Assembly: GCA_025362495.1 (NCBI GenBank)
Contig: JANYGI010000035.1
Span: 1-64,000 of the forward strand
Length of the DNA: 64,000 bases
Reading direction: 5' to 3'
Origin: Byssovorax sp.
Lineage (GTDB): Bacteria; Myxococcota_A; Polyangia; Polyangiales; Polyangiaceae
The notes under the pieces were generated by a model, which made no database searches, had not been told where the DNA came from, and saw nothing but the letters and a program-made list of their open reading frames with translations. Shown here in pieces: positions 16,679 through 24,610 of this stretch. A program made the position numbers and the translations under genes. How positions within the stretch are numbered: position 1 is the first letter of the stretch; the number at the start of each line of letters is the position of its first letter.

Positions 16679-17608
16679 ATGGATTTCGACCGGGTAGTTG
16701 AGGGCCGCACAGCGATGTCGGTCCGGTGCTTGCCGATGGTGGACCACCGCGGCGCCGACGTCGTCGTGGTCGTCGCGAAGATGGCCTATCGCGTTGATAG
16801 GCGGGGCAACGTGGCGCTCGCCGTCGCGCCGGTGCGGATCACCTCGGCCATCGCGGGCCCGCGCGGGAGCCTGCGTTGCCCGAGCGACTACCTCGCCGAG
16901 AAGCCCGGCACCGACGTGTTCATGGTCGGCACCGCGTACCCGCGCCTCGATCGCGACCGCCCCACGACCGAGGTCGACGTCACGCTGCGCGTCGGCCTGC
17001 TCGACCGAGCCGCGCGCGTGTACGGGCCGCGCGTCTATTACCAGGGCGTGCTCGGCGTCGTCCCCGGCCCGCCGGGGCGCCTCGACGAGCCGGTTCCGCT
17101 GCTCTACGAGCACACGTTCGGCGGCGTCGACGAGACGGATCCGCGCTCGTTCGCGGCCTTCGCGCGCAACCCCGTCGGCACCGGCTTCGCGCTCGATCGC
17201 TCGAAGCTCGTGGGCAAGGTCGCCCCGTCGATCGAAGATCCGACGCTGCCGGCGGCGTCGCGCAGCCTCACGCCGGCGGGCTTCGGGGCGATCGCGGCCG
17301 ACTGGGATCCGCGCGCGCGCCTCGCCGGGACGTTCGACGAAAGCTGGCGCAAGGAGCGCGCGCCGGTGCCCCCGAAAGACTTCGATCCGCGGCACAACTG
17401 CTGCGCGCCGCCGGGCCTGTGGAGCTCGACGCCGCTCCGCGGTGACGAGCCGGTCGAGGTGGTCGGCGTCACGCCGGACGGCGCCCCGTGGCGCTTCCGC
17501 TTGCCGCTCTACGAGCCACCTCGCCCGGCGGAGGCTCGTTCAACGAGATCCGTTACGAGGACAAGCTCGGCGAAGAAGAGATGTTCATCAACGCCTCGCG
17601 CGACATGA
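16679..17608 (+). CDS. DUF2169 protein (T6SS cargo chaperone family), 3' end replaced
   Basis: A 309-residue reading frame. Up to about residue 280 it is a DUF2169 protein: VVVVVAKMAYRVDRRG, the block TDVFMVGTAYP, EHTFGGVD, FARNPVGTGF and CCAPPGLWSSTPLRGDEPVEVVG. DUF2169 proteins accompany PAAR/VgrG cargo loading in type VI secretion. At about 17505-17521 the family similarity stops, and the last ~30 residues are an out-of-frame reading of VgrG sequence. The usual end of the family (with the D-T-D ... RG strand seen in the paralogue at 23264) is missing. It may be inactive. The ATG at 16679 has AGAGG about seven bases upstream. Confidence 0.75.
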   Translation: MDFDRVVEGRTAMSVRCLPMVDHRGADVVVVVAKMAYRVDRRGNVALAVAPVRITSAIAGPRGSLRCPSDYLAEKPGTDVFMVGTAYPRLDRDRPTTEVDVTLRVGLLDRAARVYGPRVYYQGVLGVVPGPPGRLDEPVPLLYEHTFGGVDETDPRSFAAFARNPVGTGFALDRSKLVGKVAPSIEDPTLPAASRSLTPAGFGAIAADWDPRARLAGTFDESWRKERAPVPPKDFDPRHNCCAPPGLWSSTPLRGDEPVEVVGVTPDGAPWRFRLPLYEPPRPAEARSTRSVTRTSSAKKRCSSTPRAT

Positions 17609-18348
17609 ATGTCACCGTGCAGAACTTCAAGAACGAGCTCATCAACCGCGACTCCAGCCGCTCTGTCGGCGCCGAGCACAAGCTCACCGTCGCCGAGAGC
17701 TTCCTCGAGATGGTCGCGCGCCACCAGACGGTGGATATCGGCGGCGAGGAGAAGCTCGACGTCACCCGATCGCGCGGCAAGACCGTCGGCGGCGACGAGA
17801 GCAACAGCGTCAGCGGCGCGCGCACGCTGGAAGTGGCCACGAGCCACAGCACCGAGGTCGCGAAGACACGCACGGTCAAGGTCGGATCGGCGGTGATCGA
17901 CACCACGCAGGGCAACCTCAGCGCCATCAACAAGACCGCGGTCACCACCGTCGGCGGCGCGGCGATGCGAAAGACCAGCTCGTCGCTCGCGGAGGACGTC
18001 GGCACCACGTCGACGCAGGTGATCGCGGGCGCGAAGATGGAGATCGCCAAGCAGAGTCGCACGCTCGAGGTGCAGAACAAATACGTCGAGAATTTCAGCG
18101 GCGCGATGACGTACGCGACCGAGGCCACCTTCGTCGACAACGCCGATACCAGGTCGGAGTGGGAGGTCGGCGGCGAGCTCTCGGGCCGCGCTCCCGAAGT
18201 GTGGATCGAGGCCTCGAAGGAGATCGTGATCACCGTCGGCCAGAGCACGCTGACGCTGCTACCCCACTCGATCGTGATCAAGGCGACGAACGTCGATCTC
18301 TCGGGCGCGACCATCCACGCCACCACGGCGAAGATTGACCACAACTGA
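17521..18348 (+). pseudogene. VgrG (TssI) C-terminal remnant fused by deletion behind DUF2169
   Basis: From 17521 a frame shifted relative to DUF2169 encodes the last ~275 residues of a VgrG. It begins with the GGGSFNEIRYEDKLG and MFINASRDMNVTVQN block that opens the beta-helical spike. Many V-G/T-V-G repeats follow, then the ending LLPHSIVIKATNVDLSG. The phage gp27/gp5-like first 450 residues are absent. This looks like a deletion that removed the end of DUF2169 and the start of an older vgrG. No good start codon or ribosome site precedes it, so it is probably not made on its own. It ends just before the complete vgrG. Confidence 0.75.
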
Positions 18349-18364
18349 GCAGCGGCGGCGCGAC

Positions 18365-20578
18365 GTGACGACGAAGAAAGACCCGCTGCTCTACTGGATC
18401 GACCTCGGAAAGGCGTCGTTCCGCGCGCGCGAGGTGCGCGGCCACGAGGCCATATCGCAGCCGTTTCGCTTCGAAATCCGCTTCGCCGAGGCCGGCGGCG
18501 CCGATCTCGATCCCGACGCCCTCGTGCGGAGCGAGGCGCGCCTCCGCCTCGTGCGCGGCTCCGACGATCTGCGGAGCATCGACGGCATCGTCTCGGCGAT
18601 CTCCGTCGGCGTGTCGAAGAACCGCGCGCCCGAGGTGATCGTGGTGCTCGAGCCGCGGCTCGTGACGGCGCGCTTCCGCCGCGACATCCGGATCTTCCGC
18701 AAGAAGACGGTGCCGGAGATCGTCGTCCTCGTGCTCTCGGGGCTTGGAATCAAGACCGATCTGCGCCTCCACGCCAGCTACGAGCGGCGCGAGTACACCG
18801 TGCAGATGCGCGAGTACGATCTCGATTTCGCGCACCGCCTGCTCGAGGACGAGGCCATCTTCTACTACCTCGCCGAAGGCGACGTGATGGCGCTCGGCGA
18901 CGCGACGGCGGCCTACGATCCCTCGGGCCCGCTGCTGCCGTTCCGCGGCGGCCGCGGCATGGATCGCCACGAAGACGCGGTGATCGCCATCGGCGCGCGC
19001 TCGGCGATGGGCCCGAGCAAGATGACGCTGCGCGACTTCAACCCGGCGCACCCGAGCCTCGACATGGAGGTCCGCGCAGAGACGCCGTGCCCCGCGGGGC
19101 CCGAATTCTACGACTACCCGGGTGAGTACAAGGAGCCGGGCGCGGGCTCGCGCAAGGTCGGCCTCCGCGCCGAGGCCGTGGCCTGCGCGCACGCGGCGAT
19201 CGAGGGGCGCGCGTTCGCCGCGAAGCTCGCGCCGGGGCTTGTTTTCAAGCTCGACGGCGCGCCCGGATCCATCGACGGCGGCTACGTGGTGACGAAGCTC
19301 GATCACGATTTCCACCGCGATCGCGGCGGCTTCTCGACCACGTTCGAGGCCCTGCACGAGGATGTGGTCTTCCGCCCCGCGGTCGTCACGCCGGCGCCGC
19401 GGCTGCTCAACCCGATCACCGGCATCGTCACCGGTCCTGCCGGCGAAGACGTCCACACCGACGCGATGGGTCGCGTCAAGGTCCACCTCCACTGGGATCG
19501 ACGGCAACCGTACGACGACGACTGCTCCGACTGGATACCCACTCTCCAGGACAACACCGGTCATTCGGTCGCCATCCCGCGCATCGGCTGGGAGGTCCTG
19601 GTGCATTTCCTCGAGGGCGATCCCGACCGGCCGGTGGTGCTCGGGCGGGTCTACAACACCGACGATCACTTCCCGCAGGTGCTCCCGGAGGAGAAGTCGC
19701 GCACGGCCCTGAAATCGATGACGTCGCCACGCCAGGCGAAGGACAGCGAGGAGGTGACTGGCTCGAACGAGATCCAGTTCGAGGATCTGGCCGGCGCCGA
19801 GCGCATCTACATGCACGCCGAGAAGGACCAGAACGTCGTCATCGCCAACGACAAGCGCGAGCAGGTCACGAGCAACGAGACCAGGATCGTCAAGCGCGAC
19901 GAGACCATCAAGATCGGCGCGAGCAACACCGTCAAGGTCGGCGGCCACTTCGTTCCCAGCATCCGCGGCAACCAGTCGTGGTCGGTCGGCGGCGGGCGGA
20001 CGATCAAGGTCAAGGGCTCCGAGACGGGCTACGTGAAGGGCAATCGCACGACCAGGATCGGCGGCAGTCACATCCGCAAGATTGGCACCGACGATCGGGC
20101 CATGTCGATCGGCGACCTCACCGAGACGATCGGCGGCGCGGTGCTCGAGACCTCGCAGAAGAACAACCTCTTCCAGACCGAGCTCGAGTCGACGCTCGAC
20201 GTCGGCGGCAGCAGCTTCGAGATCGCCAGAGCCGGAAAGATGGAGTCCACCGTCGAGGAGCGCACCGAGACGATAACCGGGCTCTCGTTCCTCAAGGCCG
20301 AGGGCAACATCGCCTCGCGCATCGGCGAGCTGCGCGTCACCACGGGGGACTCGTCGCTCGCCGTCACCGCCGAGAAAGAGGTGGTGATCGTCGGAATTGA
20401 AGAGCTCCACACGCTCTCGGCGACTGGCCTCTTCGCGGGCGACAAGATCACCCTGCGCGTCGGATCGAGCGAGGTCTCGCTCGAGGACGGCAAGATCTCG
20501 GTCAGCGCGAAGGACAAGATCACCATCGACACCTCGTCCGAGAACGTCCTCGGCTCCCGCACCTCCTCGCAGATCTAG
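18365..20578 (+). CDS. vgrG: Type VI secretion spike protein VgrG
   Basis: A 737-residue spike protein that trimerises at the tip of the secretion tube. The N-terminal gp27-like domains contain EVRGHEAISQPFRFEIRF, RREYTVQMREYDLDFAHRLLEDEAIFYY and MTLRDFNPAHPSLDM. The gp5 OB-like core follows (GIVTGPAGEDVHTDAMGRVKVHLHWDR, GWEVLVHFLEGDPDRPVVLGRVYN). A long beta-helix of V-G-type repeats runs from about residue 470 to the end. No extra toxin domain is fused at the C-terminus. The GTG at 18365 was chosen, 16 bases past the remnant's stop; a TTG at 18335 is possible. It heads the intact cargo operon. Confidence 0.95.
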   Translation: MTTKKDPLLYWIDLGKASFRAREVRGHEAISQPFRFEIRFAEAGGADLDPDALVRSEARLRLVRGSDDLRSIDGIVSAISVGVSKNRAPEVIVVLEPRLVTARFRRDIRIFRKKTVPEIVVLVLSGLGIKTDLRLHASYERREYTVQMREYDLDFAHRLLEDEAIFYYLAEGDVMALGDATAAYDPSGPLLPFRGGRGMDRHEDAVIAIGARSAMGPSKMTLRDFNPAHPSLDMEVRAETPCPAGPEFYDYPGEYKEPGAGSRKVGLRAEAVACAHAAIEGRAFAAKLAPGLVFKLDGAPGSIDGGYVVTKLDHDFHRDRGGFSTTFEALHEDVVFRPAVVTPAPRLLNPITGIVTGPAGEDVHTDAMGRVKVHLHWDRRQPYDDDCSDWIPTLQDNTGHSVAIPRIGWEVLVHFLEGDPDRPVVLGRVYNTDDHFPQVLPEEKSRTALKSMTSPRQAKDSEEVTGSNEIQFEDLAGAERIYMHAEKDQNVVIANDKREQVTSNETRIVKRDETIKIGASNTVKVGGHFVPSIRGNQSWSVGGGRTIKVKGSETGYVKGNRTTRIGGSHIRKIGTDDRAMSIGDLTETIGGAVLETSQKNNLFQTELESTLDVGGSSFEIARAGKMESTVEERTETITGLSFLKAEGNIASRIGELRVTTGDSSLAVTAEKEVVIVGIEELHTLSATGLFAGDKITLRVGSSEVSLEDGKISVSAKDKITIDTSSENVLGSRTSSQI

Positions 20579-20580
20579 CC

Positions 20581-21369
20581 ATGACGACGACTCCCTATCT
20601 CCTGCGGATGTACCAGGGCACCGGCGTGGCCGTCCGGGCCCTGCTCGACGATCTGCCGTTCCACCGCGGCGATGGGCAGCGGAACGTCACGGTGTCGGCG
20701 CCGGCGAATCACCTGCTCTTGCCCGGCGAGAACGTGCTGACGCTCGAGATCTACAAGGCTCCTCGCCCGGTGGAGGCCCTGGCGCTCGAGGGGCCGGTGA
20801 CGTTCACGCTCATGGTCCAGGAGGGCGATACGCCGATCGTCCACCAGGTCGACTGGCCGTCCATCTACGCGGAGGTGCCGTTCGAGGAGCGTACTCTCCC
20901 GTTCGTGCATTCGAGTCGGTTCCTGGTCGACGATCGGTTGCCGCACCCGATCTACCGGGATTCGCCGCCTTTGCGCTTCGATCTCCAGGGCCTGCCCGAG
21001 CAGCGCGACGCCGTGCGCGACTTTTACCGGACCTTCCAGGAGCGCGACGTCGACGCGTTCCTGGAGCTGAATCGCTACAAGATCGGCGAGCGCCAGCGGT
21101 TCTATCCGGACAACCCCGCTTACTCGGTCGCCGCTCAGCGGGCCCAGCTCGTGCAGGACTTCGGGCACGAGTGGCATGTCCGCCCGCTCGATCAGGTCAA
21201 CCTCGAAGAGCTGATGTTCGAGAGCCGGGCCGGCGGGCGCGTGGCCTACGTCACGCGCGCCGACGGCGGATGTGCGATCGAGGCCGTCGCCGCCGACGAC
21301 TCGCGTGGTGCCTTTGCCAACGATCTCTTTCTGACGCTGCGGGACGGCCGCTGGCGCGTGTTTCGGTGA
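20581..21369 (+). CDS. Unknown T6SS-island protein between VgrG and PAAR-like gene
   Basis: A 262-residue protein, two bases after the vgrG stop. No signal peptide or membrane span is seen, so it is probably cytoplasmic. The first ~100 residues read as a beta-rich sandwich (VAVRALLDDLPFHRGDGQRNVTV; NVLTLEIYKAP). The later half is alpha/beta with EQRDAVRDFYRTFQERDVDAFLELN and a closing strand set (FANDLFLTLRDGRWRVF), similar to NTF2/SnoaL-like ends. Its place directly between spike and cargo suggests an adaptor or chaperone that loads the next protein. An immunity role is less likely but possible. No family name can be given. Confidence 0.6.
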   Translation: MTTTPYLLRMYQGTGVAVRALLDDLPFHRGDGQRNVTVSAPANHLLLPGENVLTLEIYKAPRPVEALALEGPVTFTLMVQEGDTPIVHQVDWPSIYAEVPFEERTLPFVHSSRFLVDDRLPHPIYRDSPPLRFDLQGLPEQRDAVRDFYRTFQERDVDAFLELNRYKIGERQRFYPDNPAYSVAAQRAQLVQDFGHEWHVRPLDQVNLEELMFESRAGGRVAYVTRADGGCAIEAVAADDSRGAFANDLFLTLRDGRWRVFR

Positions 21370-21381
21370 GGAGGACTCCCC

Positions 21382-23253
21382 ATGGCTGACACCGTATCGA
21401 ACCACGACCTCGCCGTCGTCACCAAGGGGACTGACCACCTCGCGACGACGCAGGGCGCGACCGACGTGTGCTTCGACCCGCCGAAGCTGGTGCCGGCGCC
21501 CTACGAGCACTTCGTTCCGAGCACCCAGCTCGGCGCCGGACAGACCACCAAGACGATGATCGTCGGCCAGCCGATCGTCACCAAGGTGGGCGTCATCGAG
21601 CCTCCGGCCAACGGCCACGCCGGCGTCGGCGGCGGCGTCGCCAGCGGCACGTACAACGATAACGCCAGGCCCACCGGCTCTTCGCCCGACGTGAAGGCCG
21701 AGGGCAACCTCGTCGTGCGGTCGACCGATCCGACGACGCAGAACTCCGCCAACACCACCGGAGCGTTCACGCCGCCGCAGCTCAAGCCGACGCTCGATGA
21801 CGACAAGGGCAAGCAGCTCGACCGCTGCACGATCGTCAAGGTCATTGGCGTCTGCGCGGGCAAGGGCGAGGGTCACGGGCGCGAGCTCGACTTTCCGCCG
21901 AACGCCAGGCGCACCGGCGACGGGTACTATCTCGAGGTGCTCTCGGAAGACACGGTGACGCTCACGGCGACGCGCGAGAATGCCATCCAGAAGGGCGGCC
22001 CGGTCTGCCCGCCGACCCTCCACACGAAGTGGGTGGTCAATCGCAGCGGTGGTGGCGAGCCCGAGCTCCACAAGGAGTTCCCCAACCAGGACAAGCTGGA
22101 GCTCGACTCCTCGTGGTTCAAGCTCAACGCGCTCGATCCCAAGCTCTCTCGCAAGAAGGACATCACCGACTCGCAGAAGGCCAAGGTCGAGGAAGAGGCC
22201 CGCAAGGCGGTGCCCGTCGACGCGCGCGAGCAAGAGGTGATGGACCGCAAGGCCAACATCGCGGCCGGCGGCGACGACAAGGGCATCGGCGCTTCCAAGC
22301 GGCACTACGCCGATCAGCGCGAGGCGCTGCGCGCGCCGGAGCGCGAGAAGCTCACCAGGAAGGTCAACAAGGAGAACGAGGCCACCTTCAAGTACCGGTT
22401 CGGAGCGGCGGCGACGCTCGTGAAGCTGTACCTGATGTGGAAATATCTCGAAGATCCGATGACGCTCCAGATCAACGCGCTGGCCTGCTCCGGCGCGAAG
22501 AACGTCACGTTGAAGTCGTTCCCGGTCGACAAGATCGAGTTCGACATGTTCACCGAGAAGATCGTCGCCAACGTCGCTCGACTCGAGGCGATGGCCGACA
22601 TCGTCGAGAAATTCGCCGAGACGCTGAGCAAGGGTCGCTGCAAGTTCCAGTTCCTCGAGGGCCCGCAGCTCCTGCTCACGATCCAGTACAAGGAGCTCGA
22701 GCACGACGGCAAAGGCATTGTCAAGAGCCAGTGCAACCGCACCTGGGAGCTCTCGATCGGGTTCGAGAAGTTCATCGATGTGAAGGCCGAGTTCAAGATG
22801 CCCCTCTTGAACTTCCTCGGCCTGCTCGGCGCCGCGGCGGCCAAGCTCGCCGAGCGCTTCGGCGCCGAGGGCGACCTCTATTTCAAGATCGAGTTCCTGA
22901 TCGCGCCGAAGATGGCGGGCAGCTGGGACGAGTACAACGAGTGGGTGATCAGCGGCTTCAGCTTCGAGGTGAAGCTGACGCTGGAGATGGGGCTCGACGT
23001 CAAGTTTGGCCAGTACGTCGAGATCAAGGCCTATGCGTACGCCAAGTGCTCTCTCGAAGGCAAGGACGCGAAGTGCGGCAAAGAGAGCTTGATCGACTTC
23101 GCGGTCGAGGGTTCGATCCAGGTCGGGGTCAAGGCCGTGGCCACCTTCAACGCCCTCGGGTTCAGCTACGACTCGCCCGACTGGGAGTACAAGCCCGAGT
23201 GGGCGAAGTTCTCGATCCCCAAGGGGACGAGAATGGCTATCGTCAAGCTCTAG
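21382..23253 (+). CDS. DUF4150 (PAAR-like) protein with large unknown C-terminus; T6SS effector candidate
   Basis: A 623-residue protein with a strong ribosome site (GAGGAGG, seven bases before ATG). Residues ~1-140 match DUF4150, the PAAR-like tip domain: QGATDVCFDPPKLVPAPYEHF, then TMIVGQPIVTKVG and the TTQNSANTTGAF segment. A charged helical middle follows (DSQKAKVEEEARKAVP ... EREKLTRKVNKENEA). The last ~270 residues have alternating strands (DLYFKIEFLIAPKM; FSFEVKLTLEMGLDVKFGQYVEIKAYAYAKC) and a hydrophobic helix (LLNFLGLLGAAAAKLAERF). No nuclease, peptidase, NADase or lipase motif is recognised. It is probably the exported cargo; pore formation is one guess. No obvious membrane-bound immunity protein is nearby. 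Confidence 0.75.
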   Translation: MADTVSNHDLAVVTKGTDHLATTQGATDVCFDPPKLVPAPYEHFVPSTQLGAGQTTKTMIVGQPIVTKVGVIEPPANGHAGVGGGVASGTYNDNARPTGSSPDVKAEGNLVVRSTDPTTQNSANTTGAFTPPQLKPTLDDDKGKQLDRCTIVKVIGVCAGKGEGHGRELDFPPNARRTGDGYYLEVLSEDTVTLTATRENAIQKGGPVCPPTLHTKWVVNRSGGGEPELHKEFPNQDKLELDSSWFKLNALDPKLSRKKDITDSQKAKVEEEARKAVPVDAREQEVMDRKANIAAGGDDKGIGASKRHYADQREALRAPEREKLTRKVNKENEATFKYRFGAAATLVKLYLMWKYLEDPMTLQINALACSGAKNVTLKSFPVDKIEFDMFTEKIVANVARLEAMADIVEKFAETLSKGRCKFQFLEGPQLLLTIQYKELEHDGKGIVKSQCNRTWELSIGFEKFIDVKAEFKMPLLNFLGLLGAAAAKLAERFGAEGDLYFKIEFLIAPKMAGSWDEYNEWVISGFSFEVKLTLEMGLDVKFGQYVEIKAYAYAKCSLEGKDAKCGKESLIDFAVEGSIQVGVKAVATFNALGFSYDSPDWEYKPEWAKFSIPKGTRMAIVKL

Positions 23254-23263
23254 TGATCACCGC

Positions 23264-24607
23264 ATGAGCTCTCGTTTCATCATCGTCGCGGAGACGCGAT
23301 CTCCGGTCGATCCCGCCGGGTTTCGCCGCAGCTTTTCGGCGCGCCCCGGCGAGGATCCGCCGGGCGCTGGCCGCGCGTTGCGGCTGCCGGTGGGCGTCGT
23401 CGCGTGGAATGCGCCCGCGCCGACGCTGACGGTGATCGTCAAGGTCACGCTGACGTTCGGGCCGGGCTGCGAGGTTGATGGCGAGGCGACCTGGGCCGAG
23501 CTCGCGTCGGTGCAACCGCCGCTCTCGGGCACGGTGATGCTCGCGCCGGGATCGAGCGCGCTCGCGCACCCGACCGATTTCGTACCTCTGAAGCAGCGCG
23601 CCGACGTGCTCGTGAAGGGTCACGCGTACGCGCCGCTGCGGCCGTCGACCGCGGGGCTCGGCGGGACCACGACGCGGATCGACGGCGGGTTCTCGGTCGA
23701 CGAGCTCGATCGCCATTTCTCGCTCGTCGCGCGCGGGCTCACCGACAAGATCCCGCTGGCCGCCGAGCATTTCGACGATCGCGGAGGCACGGTGTCCATC
23801 GATCCGGTCGGGCCGATCGCCTCGCCGCGCGTCGTCGCGCCCGCGCGCTGGCACGACGAGAGCTTCGATTTCACCCGCTACAACGCGGCGAGCCCGCTGC
23901 AGCGGCCGACGTCGATCGCCGCCGACGCGCTGATCCGCTTGCGGCACCTCTCGCCGCGCGCCGAGGAGCGTACGATCCTGCTCCCCAACCTCGCTCCGCG
24001 CGTGCTCTGGAACGTGCGTGGCGCGGAGGAGCTCGGCGAGATCGACATGGAGTGCGACACCCTGCTCATCGACACCGATCGCGAGACGTGCACGCTGCTG
24101 TTCCGCGGCACGGTGGAGGTCGAGTCGATGGCGGCGCGGTCGGTCACGCGCCTCGTCGTCTCGCTCGATCACCGCGCCCACCCGCGCAGCGTCGACGATC
24201 TGCGCCGCGAATTACCGCGCGGAATGTTCTTCTACGCGCGCTGGCCCGAGGACGCGGAGCCCGACGCGGCGCCGGTGCCCGAGTCGAGCCCCGAGCTGAC
24301 GATGGCGCGCTACGGCTCGTGGGGGCACCCGCGCGGGCCCGATCCGGTGATGCCGCTCGAGCTCTACGCCACGATCACGGCCGAGCTCGGCGACAAGCGC
24401 GAGCCGCGCGCGCGCACGCTGCAACGCCACGGGCTCGACGAGGACGACTGGACGATCGAGGAGCGCGCGTGGACGACGGCGATCGCGGCCGTCAGCGCCG
24501 ACGATGACGGCGCGCTGCTCGTCGAGCTCTCGCGGCTCCTCGTCGCCGCGAAGGAGCACCTCGCCGTCGATGCGGCGCACGCCGCGACGCTCGCGCAGGA
24601 GACCTGA
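23264..24607 (+). CDS. DUF2169 family protein (T6SS cargo chaperone), complete
   Basis: A 447-residue complete member of the family that is truncated at 16679. Markers are VGVVAWNAPAPTLTVIVKVTLTFG, FVPLKQRADVLVKGHAYAP, HFDFTRYN-type text (SFDFTRYNAASPLQRP) and the late strands MECDTLLIDTDRETCTLLFRG. It then has an extra ~100 residues (MFFYARWPEDAEPD onward) rich in acidic residues and Arg. DUF2169 proteins are encoded next to PAAR or DUF4150 cargo and are thought to help load it. The gene lies 10 bases after the DUF4150 gene and 3 bases before the next, so they form one operon. Confidence 0.85.
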   Translation: MSSRFIIVAETRSPVDPAGFRRSFSARPGEDPPGAGRALRLPVGVVAWNAPAPTLTVIVKVTLTFGPGCEVDGEATWAELASVQPPLSGTVMLAPGSSALAHPTDFVPLKQRADVLVKGHAYAPLRPSTAGLGGTTTRIDGGFSVDELDRHFSLVARGLTDKIPLAAEHFDDRGGTVSIDPVGPIASPRVVAPARWHDESFDFTRYNAASPLQRPTSIAADALIRLRHLSPRAEERTILLPNLAPRVLWNVRGAEELGEIDMECDTLLIDTDRETCTLLFRGTVEVESMAARSVTRLVVSLDHRAHPRSVDDLRRELPRGMFFYARWPEDAEPDAAPVPESSPELTMARYGSWGHPRGPDPVMPLELYATITAELGDKREPRARTLQRHGLDEDDWTIEERAWTTAIAAVSADDDGALLVELSRLLVAAKEHLAVDAAHAATLAQET

Positions 24608-24610
24608 TCG

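Noticed and set aside
17500-17530. Programmed ribosomal frameshift fusing DUF2169 to the VgrG tail.
   Set aside because: No slippery run or stimulatory hairpin is visible and both domains are incomplete at the joint, so a deletion explains it better.
18278-22704. Two antisense frames of about 710 codons each opposite vgrG and the cargo genes.
   Set aside because: Both are shadows of the real genes caused by high GC and third-position bias; they show no domain motifs and are rich in Arg, Leu, His and Val as expected for antisense reading.
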